DNA of 64,000 nucleotides, from assembly GCF_016793825.1 (NCBI RefSeq), contig NZ_JAEULM010000014.1, positions 1 through 64,000 of the forward strand, read 5' to 3'. This stretch comes from Sphingopyxis sp. Lineage in GTDB: Bacteria; Pseudomonadota; Alphaproteobacteria; Sphingomonadales; Sphingomonadaceae. The notes below the pieces were generated by a model. The model was not told the origin of the DNA. It saw only the letters and a list, made by a program, of their open reading frames with translations, and made no database searches. Position 1 is the first letter of the stretch. Every line of letters begins with the position of its first letter. A program made the translations under genes and the position numbers. This document shows, piece by piece, positions 35,836 through 44,427 of the stretch.

Positions 35836-36252
35836 TTATGCGATGAGGAGTCGTCCGATCAGCAGGATGACCAGAGACGAACCGAAATTCGCTACGTTTC
35901 CGTCGATCCGGCCCAGCCGGGTCGATGCCAGCCCCGATCCCGCATAGCCCGACCCGCCGTAGATCGGCGCGCTGAAGAGGGCGATGAAGAAGCTTCCCAG
36001 AACGGCGAGGCTCAATATCGTGGCGATGCAGGTGCCAAGCGCCAGATCAACTCTTCCCGACCAGAGAAAGAACAAGGCGACCCCACCGATCGCGGAACCG
36101 GCGAGCGTCTGCGCAACGACGTGAAAGCGCGCATGGCCGGGCCACGCCGGGTTTGCGGCATGGCTGCGGTTCAGGTCGGCGAACAACGGTCCCACCATAT
36201 ATTGCAGGATCGCAACGGACATCAGGCCCAGGCCCAGATCGGAAATGGTCAT
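35836..36252 (-). CDS. Uncharacterised four-helix membrane protein
   Basis: Membrane protein of 138 aa with four hydrophobic segments (about 5-22, 47-67, 73-97, 122-137). It has an aromatic/His-containing first loop (GPLFADLNRSHAANPAWPGHARFHVVAQ) that looks conserved, and a Gly/Ser/Tyr-rich loop before helix four. I do not recognise the family with confidence; small DUF proteins of this layout are common in sphingomonads. Monocistronic, convergent with the Bax inhibitor-1-like gene and divergent from the DUF1328 gene. No function can be proposed. Confidence 0.65.
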   Translation of the reverse strand: MTISDLGLGLMSVAILQYMVGPLFADLNRSHAANPAWPGHARFHVVAQTLAGSAIGGVALFFLWSGRVDLALGTCIATILSLAVLGSFFIALFSAPIYGGSGYAGSGLASTRLGRIDGNVANFGSSLVILLIGRLLIA

Positions 36253-36448
36253 GCCGTCAGCATAATATGGTCTGAGCAGGCTGCAACGCCTGTTGTCGTG
36301 CAGCGAAGGGTGGAGCGGGCGTTCCGGAACTTTCGACCCTAACCAGCGTTAACGGCACATCCACGAAGGATATCGACGGCGGCTTTCGTTCATCCCCGCA
36401 TAAGGGCGGTGGGGGAGGGAAGGTCGCGCGTCCCGGAAGGAGACCGAC

Positions 36449-36619
36449 ATGTTCAGATATGCTCTTATCTTCGCGGTTATCGCGCTGGTTGCGGCGCTGC
36501 TCGGTTTTGGCGGCATTGCCGGCCTCTCGGCCGATTTCGCGAAGATTCTGCTGATCGTCGGCGTCGTGCTGGTCGTCGTCGCGTTCGTCTTTGGTCGCGG
36601 CCGCCGGACGCTGCCGTGA
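36449..36619 (+). CDS. DUF1328 (YtjA-like) small membrane protein
   Basis: A 56-aa protein, [21 protein letters not shown] followed by [32 protein letters not shown]. This two-helix layout with a GIAG turn is the DUF1328/YtjA family. GGAAGGAG lies six bases before the ATG, a very strong site. Family function is unknown, although members are often stress-induced. Short single gene between a divergent membrane protein and the 24-codon ORF unit. Confidence 0.85.
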   Translation: MFRYALIFAVIALVAALLGFGGIAGLSADFAKILLIVGVVLVVVAFVFGRGRRTLP

Positions 36620-36686
36620 CTTGTGCGGATCAGCGCCCTTGCGCGCGTTGGCGCAGGCGCGCATAGTCGCGTCATCGTCAACAAGC

Positions 36687-36701
36687 GAAAGGAGGTGGTC
36701 C
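36687..36701 (+). promoter_or_regulatory. Extended Shine-Dalgarno, 15 nt complementary to the 16S 3' end
   Basis: GAAAGGAGGTGGTCC can pair without a gap to GGAUCACCUCCUUUC, the standard 3' end of alphaproteobacterial 16S rRNA, with one G-U pair. Normal sites use 4-6 nt. It lies just before the 24-codon ORF at 36703. The 16S sequence is from general knowledge, not from this window. Confidence 0.7.
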
Positions 36702-36702
36702 G

Positions 36703-36777
36703 ATGTCTCATTGTCCTATGCCGCACGCGGCAGATCAGTTGAGCATGGCCTCCGTCGCGGGGGCCGCGCTCGCCTGA
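36703..36777 (+). CDS. 24-codon ORF behind an extended ribosome binding site
   Basis: Short frame MSHCPMPHAADQLSMASVAG plus AALA and a TGA, starting one base after the extended ribosome binding site (core GGAGG seven bases before the ATG) and followed 27 bases later by a terminator. So there is a compact unit of about 150 bases. The peptide has one Cys and no membrane helix of useful length. It could be a true small protein, a leader peptide, or the mRNA-like part of a small RNA acting through 16S pairing. The unit ends before the interrupted NTF2-like gene, so control of that gene is possible but not evident. Confidence 0.45.
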   Translation: MSHCPMPHAADQLSMASVAGAALA

Positions 36778-36804
36778 GCAATCCCGCGTCAGCCAAGACA
36801 ATGG

Positions 36805-36837
36805 AGGGGCCGCCCGCGAGGGTGGCCCCTTTCGTTT
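36805..36837 (+). terminator. Terminator with GCGA tetraloop
   Basis: Eleven-bp stem AGGGGCCGCCC / GGGTGGCCCCT (one G-U pair) closed by a GCGA (GNRA) loop, then TTTCGTTT. It ends the unit containing the 24-codon ORF. Confidence 0.75.
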
Positions 36838-37229
36838 GCGCTGATACGAGCGAAAGGCGGACAGGTTCGTTTGTGCGCCGTCCGATGCCGGTGTACGATC
36901 CTGCCTTCATTTCGGGGGAACGGCGATGAAGCGGATGATGATGGCGGCGCTGCTGGCGGCGGCGATGGTTCCGGGAGCAGCGATGGCTGAGGAGGCACCC
37001 GCGGCGCCGGCGGATGATGCGCCGGTGGTGATCGAGGCGAAGACCTTCATGGCAGGCTATGCCGACGATCTGCTGACGGGCGACCGTGCGGCGATCGCCA
37101 ACCGGTACGACCGGCGTGGCGCGTGGCGCGTCGGCGGCGGTGAAAAGACCTTCGACGAATGGAATGCGATCCGGCGTTACTACGCCGAAGGCTGGAACAA
37201 GCCGGCGACATTCGAATGGCGCGATTTTA

Positions 37230-37260
37230 GGGTCAGGACCCACTAATTCCGCGCTCGAGG
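37230..37260 (+). repeat. Left terminal inverted repeat of the MITE
   Basis: 31-bp repeat matching the right end in inverted orientation with two mismatches. It contains the small palindrome GGGTCAGGACCC. Confidence 0.85.
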
Positions 37261-37462
37261 TTTGAAGCGATTTTGTTCAGGGCGAGGAGAAAAGGCGCAG
37301 GAATATGTCGATATTTCCAGACTTTTTGACGAAGCCATGGGCAAAATCGGTCAAATCCCGCAGGGACGCCGAAATGGCTTCGATCTCGAACCTGCGCGGC
37401 CTTGCGGGTAGCGATGCTACCCGCTGCACCCGCACAGGCCCGATATCTTCGCCATTTCGACG

Positions 37463-37493
37463 CCTCGAACGTGGAATTAGTGGGTCCTGACCC
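37463..37493 (-). repeat. Right terminal inverted repeat of the MITE
   Basis: 31-bp inverted copy of the left end, two mismatches, ending at the TA at 37494-37495. Confidence 0.85.
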
Positions 37494-37668
37494 TAACTAT
37501 GAACCGATCGGTGCCGATGCGGTCGCGATCGTCGGCCTGTTCGACTGGGGCCTTGGCGAGGGCAGGGCACCCATTACCCTGTCGTACACCGCGCTGCTTA
37601 CCCGCCAGGAAGGCGAACTTCGTATTCGCCTGGAGGATGAGAGCGCGGCGCCGCAAAAATAGACCGCG

Positions 37669-39780
37669 CTATTTCTTCTCGACCAGTTCGCGCAACAGGA
37701 AGGCGTGGAGCATCGCGGCGCGGACCGCGTCTTCGGCATGATCGGCCCCCACCGAATGGCCGCCCTCCAGATATTCGTGATAATAGACGCTGTTGCCATA
37801 TTCCATCAGGCGGGCCGCGAACTTGCGCGCGTGGCCCGGATGGACGCGGTCGTCCTTGGTCGACAGATAGAGAAAGATCGGGGGGTATTTCACGCCCTTG
37901 CGGATGTTCTGATAGGGCGAATATTTCGACAGGAACGCCCAGTCGGCGGGATTGTCGGGGTCGCCATATTCGGCGACCCATGATGCGCCCGCCAGCAGTT
38001 TGTTGTACCGGCGCATGTCTTTCAGCGGAGATCCCGAGATCACGGCGCCGTAAAGATCGGGGCGCTGTTCCATCGCCGCACCGACAAGGACGCCGCCGTT
38101 CGAGCGCCCCGAAATGGCTATTTTGCCTTTGCTGCTGACGCCCGTTGCAACCAGATCCTCTGCGACGGCGTGGAGATCGTCGAAGCTGTTCTGGCGCTTT
38201 TCACGCAGCGCGGCCTGATGCCATCCCGGCCCATATTCGCCGCCGCCGCGGATGTTGGCGAGGACATAGGCATTGCCATCCTCGACCCAGAAAAGGCCGA
38301 GCGGACCGGCGCGATAGGGCTGGCCGGTAAGATATCCGGGCGTCTGCGCCGCGCGGAACCCGCCATAGGCATGGACGAGCGCGGGGACGGGGTCGGTCGC
38401 GCCGGCCTTGCGAACAAGAAAATAGGGGACTTTGGTGCCATCCTTTGATGTCGCGAAGCGTTTTTCGACGCGCATGTCCTTTGCGTCGAAGGTTGCGGGC
38501 AGGCTTTGAACCGTCGGCGGCGTGCCGGTTTCGGCGACGGCGTAGAGCGTCGGCGGCATCAGCATCGTCTCGGCAGTGACGAACGCGAGATCGCGGTCGT
38601 CGACGGTGCCCGAAATCGTCATCGTCGCATTGGCGACGACCGGAACCTCCTTTTGGCTCCAGCGTCCGTTCGGTTGGTCGCGGCGGAGCGCGAACAGCTT
38701 GCCTTCTACGTCGTCGAGCGCCTTGACCCACAGGATATTCCGGCTCGCGGCGACATTCTCGATCGCCTGCGATCTGGTGGGCATCATCACCGGCACGAAC
38801 GGCACCTGATCGCCGCGCGCCATGGTGTCGAGCGGCAGGGCGAGCAGCGAACCCGCCGCGAAATCGCCGATGGCATCGTTGAGGAACAGGATCGCCTGTC
38901 CGTCGATCACGGCGCGAAGGTCGGCGGTTTCGGGGATCACGCTGCGGCTGTAGGTGCCGGTGACGGGGTGGGGGAGATAGACGTCGCTGGTATAGAAGGT
39001 CTTGTTCCGGCTGATCATCGTCCAGCGCCTGTCGCCGTCCATCACGGCGCTGACATTGATGCCGACGTCGTTTTCCTCGCCCTCGATAAGCGTTTCCGCC
39101 GCGGCGAGCGGCGTCCCGCGTTTCCAGCGCTTGACGATGCGGGGATAGCCCGATGCGGTCATGCTGCCCGCGCCATAATCCGTCGCGACCAGCAGCGTGT
39201 CGCCGGTTTCCCACGTCACGCTGCTCTTGGCCTGCGGCAGCGTGAAGCCGTCCGCGACGAAGCTTTTCGTCGTGCGGTCCCATTCGCGGACGATGTCGGC
39301 GTCGGTGCCGCCGGGGCTGACCGACACGAGGCAGCGCTTATATTCCGGCGCGAGACAGTCGGCGCCGTGCCAGACCCAGCTCTGCTTTTCGGCCTTGCCG
39401 AGCGCATCGACGTCGATCAGCGTCGTCCAGACGGGCTTGCCGGCGAGATAGGCGTCGAGCGGGCTCTGGCGCCAGATGCCGCGCGGATTGTTCGCGTCGC
39501 GCCAGAAATTCGTGATCGTGTCGCCCATGACCTCGCCGGGATCGGCGATCTGACGATCGTCGTCGAGGATCGCCCTGGCGCGCTGGCGATCGCTCTCGAA
39601 TCCGGGGCGTTCCCGGATCAGCTTGTCGGTCGCCGCATTTTCCTTTTTCACCCAGTCGAGCGCCTTCGGACCCTCGATATCTTCCAGCCAGAGATACGGG
39701 TCTTTCGTTTCCTGCGCGGCCGTCGCGACGGCGACGAAGGATGAGCTGAGCGCGAGCGCAGCGAGGGTGGCGCGGATCAT
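37669..39780 (-). CDS. Prolyl oligopeptidase family serine peptidase (S9A)
   Basis: Exported serine peptidase of 703 aa with signal peptide MIRATLAALALSSSFVAVATAAQ, an N-terminal segment DPYLWLEDIEGPKALDWVKKEN typical of prolyl oligopeptidases, a seven-bladed propeller (about 75-430) and an alpha/beta hydrolase domain. Catalytic residues: Ser560 in SGRSNGGV, Asp644 in KDDRVHPGH and His675 in EGGHSVGA. The internal start is chosen because it opens the signal peptide; GGGGAGA lies upstream. Convergent with the interrupted NTF2-like gene, ending six bases after it. Likely a periplasmic peptidase acting on short Pro-containing peptides. Confidence 0.9.
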   Translation of the reverse strand: MIRATLAALALSSSFVAVATAAQETKDPYLWLEDIEGPKALDWVKKENAATDKLIRERPGFESDRQRARAILDDDRQIADPGEVMGDTITNFWRDANNPRGIWRQSPLDAYLAGKPVWTTLIDVDALGKAEKQSWVWHGADCLAPEYKRCLVSVSPGGTDADIVREWDRTTKSFVADGFTLPQAKSSVTWETGDTLLVATDYGAGSMTASGYPRIVKRWKRGTPLAAAETLIEGEENDVGINVSAVMDGDRRWTMISRNKTFYTSDVYLPHPVTGTYSRSVIPETADLRAVIDGQAILFLNDAIGDFAAGSLLALPLDTMARGDQVPFVPVMMPTRSQAIENVAASRNILWVKALDDVEGKLFALRRDQPNGRWSQKEVPVVANATMTISGTVDDRDLAFVTAETMLMPPTLYAVAETGTPPTVQSLPATFDAKDMRVEKRFATSKDGTKVPYFLVRKAGATDPVPALVHAYGGFRAAQTPGYLTGQPYRAGPLGLFWVEDGNAYVLANIRGGGEYGPGWHQAALREKRQNSFDDLHAVAEDLVATGVSSKGKIAISGRSNGGVLVGAAMEQRPDLYGAVISGSPLKDMRRYNKLLAGASWVAEYGDPDNPADWAFLSKYSPYQNIRKGVKYPPIFLYLSTKDDRVHPGHARKFAARLMEYGNSVYYHEYLEGGHSVGADHAEDAVRAAMLHAFLLRELVEKK

Positions 39781-39894
39781 GGTCGGAAAGTCTCCCCTGG
39801 GGTGTGGTGCCGCTGTGCTAGCATCACCAGACACCAGAGGGGAAGAGGTTGCAGGCGAAACCATCGCCCGCGCCGCGCTTTGCGACGCACCGCC

Positions 39895-40317
39895 TTACTG
39901 GTCGATGATGATCGTACCCGGGTGGTGCTTGTCGAGATGCTTCTTGATGATCTTGAGGTTGCGGGTGTTCGACCGGAACAGGAAGTCGAACGCGTCGCCC
40001 GCGATCGGGATCGCGCCGAGCGCCGTATCGACCCCCAGATTGCCGATCATGCGCCAGATCTTCCATTTCGGCATGCCGAGATTGCGCGCTTCCCAGATGA
40101 TATAGGCGCCCATCGTCGCGGTAATCACGTCGCCGACGACGGGGACAAGGCCGACGATCGCGTCGAGGCCGACCGGACGGTTGATGCCGGGAATGACGAA
40201 ACTGCGTTCCAGCAGGATTTCCAGCGTCTCCACGCGCTTGCGCAACGCGGCGGGGTCGCGCCTGTTGTTGATCAGGGCATCGAAGATCGCATCGGGGTTC
40301 GGGGTCGAAGGGGCCAT
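39895..40317 (-). CDS. DUF4112 membrane protein
   Basis: Protein of 140 aa with RVETLEILLERSFVIPGINRPVGLDAIVGLVPVVGDVITATMGAYIIWEARNLGMPKWKIWRMIGNLGVDTALGAIPIAGDAFDFLFRSNTRN. The repeated G-(L/A)-(V/I)-P-(V/I)-(V/A)-GD segments are the DUF4112 signature. Two hydrophobic hairpins suggest membrane association. Function unknown. Single gene between the prolyl oligopeptidase and the peptide-binding lipoprotein, all on the minus strand with separate gaps. Confidence 0.88.
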   Translation of the reverse strand: MAPSTPNPDAIFDALINNRRDPAALRKRVETLEILLERSFVIPGINRPVGLDAIVGLVPVVGDVITATMGAYIIWEARNLGMPKWKIWRMIGNLGVDTALGAIPIAGDAFDFLFRSNTRNLKIIKKHLDKHHPGTIIIDQ

Positions 40318-40358
40318 CGGGGTCCTTTCACGCAGCGTCGGGAACAGACGCCACTGTA

Positions 40359-41852
40359 TTAGTTAGGTAAGGCAATCAGTCGATTCAATGGGTGGATCGC
40401 GCGCACGTTCGGACGCAGCCCGGTCAGCCGCTGCGAAGCGACCGACCAGCGGAGCGGCGAGGCAAGGGGAATGAAGGGCGTGTAGCGCGCCAGGATCGCC
40501 TCGATCTCCCCCACCTGCTGCGCGCGCTGGCCGGCATCGATGTTCGCGGTCGTCGCTTCGATCATCTCCTGCGCGTCGCGGTTGCAGAGCGTGCCCGGCT
40601 GACAGGACAGCCGGCGCAGCGCCCAGAGTGCGTCGTCGTTGGGGGCGACTTCGTCGATCAGGCGGAGGTCGGCCGCCGATGCCATGTTGACGCGCCGGCT
40701 TTCGATGCCGAGCCGTGCGAAATCGGCCGCGATATAGGCGAAGAGAATGCGGCCGCCCGGCGTCGCGGGGACCGCGATGCGCAGCGGGTCGATGTCGCGG
40801 CCGCCGGCGCGCCAGGCATCGACGACACGCTTTGCCTGCACGAGGCGCGAGTTGTCGTCATAGTCCGCCCATGCGGGGGCGAGCGGCTCCGGACCGCCGT
40901 CGCGGCGAAAGGCTGCCGGTCGCAGGGTCGTTTGCGGCTGCCATTCGGCCAGCCCGAAGGCGTCGATCAGGCGCTGGCGCCGGATGGCGCGCGACAGGGC
41001 ATCGCGGTTGGCATCGATCCCGAGAAAGCCGTCGGTGCGGGTGAAGGCGAGGCCGAAAAGGCCCGGCGCCGGATCGACGACCAGCCGCGACCGGCCGATA
41101 TTGGAGGCGACGAAATAGGGCAGGGTCGAAAAACGCCCCCCGATGACGCCGTCGGCATAGCCGTTCTTGAAACGCGCCAGCGCCCCTTGCGGAGTGGTGC
41201 CGACGAGTTCGATCGACGCGGCGGGGTCGTTCGCCGCCGCCTCCGCCGCGGCAGGGTCTTCGGCAAGCGGGTCGGGAACGGGCGACAGCAGGACCGTGCG
41301 CCCCGTCCGTTTCGCGCGCATCGGTCCCCATCCCATGCCCTTGTACACGATCGCCATCGACGGTTGCGCAAGGAGTTCGAGGATGTTCGGTTGCGGGACC
41401 GACAGGCGGATTTCGATGACGCTGTCGGTCATCGCCTTGATCGTTTCGATCTCCGGAAAATTGCTCTTGAGGAGGTGCCGGCTGGCCGGGGCGATATAGG
41501 ACCGCAGGGTGGCGGCGACATCCTCCGCCATCACCTTGCGGCCGTTCGTCCATTTCGCCTCGCGGATGCGAAAGACATAGCTGCGGCCGTCGGCGGTGAC
41601 GGTCCAGCGTTCGGCGAGCCCGGTATCGATCTGTCCTTCGCCATCGAAGCTGACGAGTCCCTGCGCCGACAGGTCGAGCAGCGCGGCGTTGCCCGCCGAC
41701 AATTCGCCGCGGAGCGGCGCGGCGGCCGACGTGATCGGCCCGATCGCGGCAACCCTCACCGGGCCGCGCGCGCCGAAAAGACCGCAGTTTGTCAACGCAA
41801 GCGCGGCGGTGGCGGCAAGCAGGACGGTGGCGGCGGGGCGGAGGGCGTACAT
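40359..41852 (-). CDS. Peptide-type ABC solute-binding lipoprotein (SBP family 5)
   Basis: Family 5 extracellular solute-binding protein of 497 aa. Signal with lipobox LTNC (Cys23 from this start), then LLDLSAQGLVSFDGEGQIDTGLAERWTVTADGRSYVFRIREAKWTNGRKVMAEDVAATL, the classic opening of OppA/DppA-like proteins. No permease or ATPase of the Opp type is adjacent; the ABC-2 exporter across the tRNA is of another class. It may serve a distant transporter or act as an orphan binding protein. A GTG at 41861 is an alternative start. Confidence 0.82.
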   Translation of the reverse strand: MYALRPAATVLLAATAALALTNCGLFGARGPVRVAAIGPITSAAAPLRGELSAGNAALLDLSAQGLVSFDGEGQIDTGLAERWTVTADGRSYVFRIREAKWTNGRKVMAEDVAATLRSYIAPASRHLLKSNFPEIETIKAMTDSVIEIRLSVPQPNILELLAQPSMAIVYKGMGWGPMRAKRTGRTVLLSPVPDPLAEDPAAAEAAANDPAASIELVGTTPQGALARFKNGYADGVIGGRFSTLPYFVASNIGRSRLVVDPAPGLFGLAFTRTDGFLGIDANRDALSRAIRRQRLIDAFGLAEWQPQTTLRPAAFRRDGGPEPLAPAWADYDDNSRLVQAKRVVDAWRAGGRDIDPLRIAVPATPGGRILFAYIAADFARLGIESRRVNMASAADLRLIDEVAPNDDALWALRRLSCQPGTLCNRDAQEMIEATTANIDAGQRAQQVGEIEAILARYTPFIPLASPLRWSVASQRLTGLRPNVRAIHPLNRLIALPN

Positions 41853-41947
41853 TCCCGCCACTTTAAGACGCGCTTGCGCGCAAGGCCATGCCCTTGTGTG
41901 CCGGGCCGGACAAAAGATGAAGGACGGCGCCCGGGCAAGGGGATGGA

Positions 41948-42033
41948 TGGTGCGGACGGCGGGACTTGAACCCGCATGACACTAGGCCGGCAGATTTTAA
42001 GTCTGCTGCGTCTACCGATTTCGCCACGTCCGC
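41948..42033 (-). tRNA. tRNA-Leu (anticodon TAA)
   Basis: Minus-strand tRNA of 86 nt including an encoded CCA. The acceptor stem GCGGACG pairs with CGTCCGC; anticodon stem GCAGACT-TAA-AATCTGC gives TAA; a long variable arm, as in class II tRNAs, precedes the T arm GCGGGTTCAAGTCCCGC. It reads Leu UUA codons. Confidence 0.93.
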
Positions 42034-42123
42034 GCCGTTTCCGGCAAGAGCCGATGGCCGGAGAGAGGTCAAGCCTCCTTTGCGGGCTTCACCCTGCGCG
42101 ATCGCTCGGCTAGAGCCGGATGC

Positions 42124-43061
<938 letters not shown>

Positions 43062-43065
<4 letters not shown>

Positions 43066-43829
43066 TTTCGAATTTCCGGGGTATCCGGGCGATCTATCGG
43101 TTCGAAATGGCGCGGTTCGGGCGGACGGTCTGGACCAGTCTGCTGCTGCCGGTGATCACGACGACGCTCTATTTCGTCGTGTTCGGTTCGGCGATCGGCA
43201 GCCGGATGAGCGACGTCAGCACGGTGCCCTATGGTGCGTTCATCGTGCCCGGACTGATGATGCTGACGATGTTCACCGAAAGCATCGGCAACGCGAGCTT
43301 CGGTATCTACATGCCCAAATGGACCGGCACGATCTATGAGATGCTGTCGTCGCCGATGTCGCCGCTGGAACTGCTGATCGCCTATGTCGGCGCGGCGGCG
43401 ACGAAGTCGGTCATCATCGGATCGATCATCTTCGCGACCGCCCATCTGTTCGTCGATGTCCAGGTCGCCCATCCGGTCCTGATGGTCGGGTTCATGATCC
43501 TGATGGCGGTCACCTTTTGCCTGTTCGGGTTCATTATCGGCATCTGGGCGCAGAGTTTCGAGCAGTTGCAGGTGATCCCGATGCTTGTCGTCTATCCGCT
43601 GACGTTTCTCGGCGGCGCCTTCTATTCGCTCGACATGCTGCCTGCGGCCTGGCGCGTGGTGACGCTCTTCAATCCGGTCGTCTATCTGATCAGCGGTTTT
43701 CGCTGGACCTTTTTCGGGCAGGGCGACGTTGGGATCGAAGTCAGCATGGGGGCGGTGGCCCTTTTCCTTCTGCTCTGTCTGACGGTGATCTTCTGGATGT
43801 TCCGCACGGGTTACCGCCTGAAGAATTGA
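43062..43829 (+). CDS. ABC-2 type transporter permease
   Basis: Membrane subunit of 255 aa with six helices. The N-terminal [29 protein letters not shown] and [15 protein letters not shown]-type regions, then [39 protein letters not shown], the ABC-2 signature. Coupled to the ATPase gene. Together they form a YadGH/NodIJ-like exporter. Confidence 0.9.
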
Positions 43830-43940
43830 GCATGCGGCGGACGCACGTCCGCTGGTCCGGCACGGGCCTTTCCACGCCGGATCGCGGCGCGCCTGCGCCG
43901 CCTGCAAGGACGGAATACAAAGGTTGGCGGACGTCCGAAC

Positions 43941-44219
43941 TTAATCGTTCAGGCGTTCACGCATTTCCTTACCGGGTTTGAAATAGGGAACATTTTTCGC
44001 GTTCACGGCGACGGGGGTGCCGGTGCGAGGGTTGCGGCCGGTGCGCGACTCGCGCGCGCGGGTCGAGAATGCTCCGAAGCCGCGCAATTCGACGCGCCCT
44101 CCCGCAGCAAGCTGATCGACGATGGAATCGAAAAACGCATCGACGATTCTTTCGACCTCTTCAAGACGCAAGTCGCTGTTTTCACTCGCGATCTTTTGCA
44201 CCAGTTCCGACCGGATCAT
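43941..44219 (-). CDS. ihfB: Integration host factor subunit beta
   Basis: DNA-bending protein of 92 aa. [51 protein letters not shown] forms the dimer core; the beta arm [33 protein letters not shown] carries the intercalating Pro in RNPRTG. The beta type rather than alpha or HU is supported by its place directly after rpsA, the standard order. A terminator-like hairpin and 208 bases separate it from rpsA, so it probably has its own promoter as well. Confidence 0.93.
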   Translation of the reverse strand: MIRSELVQKIASENSDLRLEEVERIVDAFFDSIVDQLAAGGRVELRGFGAFSTRARESRTGRNPRTGTPVAVNAKNVPYFKPGKEMRERLND

Positions 44220-44360
44220 GGGCTTCCCCTAATATAAACACGCGCACCCCGCAGGATGCAGGCCATCCGGTCTTTGCCGGCTCGGTATGCGTGAGGACCC
44301 CTCCCTACGCGGTGGGAAGACTATCATGAATCACTGTTCGGTCAAAATATATCACTGAAA

Positions 44361-44397
44361 GAAAAAGGCCCGCAGAGGGACACTCTGCGGGCCTTTT
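44361..44397 (-). terminator. Rho-independent terminator after rpsA
   Basis: Perfect 15-bp stem at 44363-44377 and 44383-44397 (arm AAAAGGCCCGCAGAG) with a 5-nt loop. Read on the minus strand, it ends in a T-run. It lies 31 bases beyond the rpsA stop and may also work on the other strand. Confidence 0.88.
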
Positions 44398-44427
44398 GCA
44401 TTGCCTTGCGGCGAAAGGCTGAAACTA

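Larger units (their letters stand above)
37230..37493. mobile_element. Miniature inverted-repeat element (MITE) flanked by TA
   Basis: A 264-bp element with 31-bp terminal inverted repeats at 37230-37260 and 37463-37493 (29 of 31 identical), both starting GGGTCAGGACCCACTAATTC. TA dinucleotides flank it at 37228-37229 and 37494-37495, the target duplication expected for IS630/Tc1-like transposition. The first 12 bases of each end are themselves palindromic (GGGTC-AG-GACCC). An inner perfect hairpin GCGGGTAGC-GAT-GCTACCCGC lies at 37404-37424. No transposase is encoded; a 61-codon inner frame resembles nothing. Removing the element and one TA rejoins the NTF2-like gene in frame. Family assignment to IS630 rests only on the TA. 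Confidence 0.85.
36926..37662 (+). pseudogene. NTF2-like (SnoaL-type) exported protein gene split by an insertion
   Basis: The left part encodes a signal peptide (MKRMMMAALLAAAMVPGAAMA) and an NTF2-like domain (FMAGYADDLLTGDRAAIANRYDRRGAWRVG, then FDEWNAIRRYYAEGWNKPATFEWRDF), then runs into an inserted element and stops at 37246. The right part (from about 37496) continues NYEPIGADAVAIVGLFDWGLGEGRAPITLSYTALLTRQEGELRIRLEDE in the same frame once the element and one TA are removed. The whole would be about 156 aa, normal for a SnoaL/DUF4440-type protein with a signal peptide. As it stands, only a truncated 106-aa product can be made, so the gene is probably dead or regulated by the insertion. 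Confidence 0.85.

Noticed and set aside
37305-37490. 61-codon frame inside the MITE as a gene
   Set aside because: No family resemblance, ends within the right inverted repeat, and no ribosome binding site beyond a weak AGGA.
40392-41969. Long plus-strand frame (525 codons) opposite the peptide-binding lipoprotein
   Set aside because: Rich in Arg/Asp/Gly with no motif, exactly antisense to a clear SBP family 5 gene; a GC-skew shadow.
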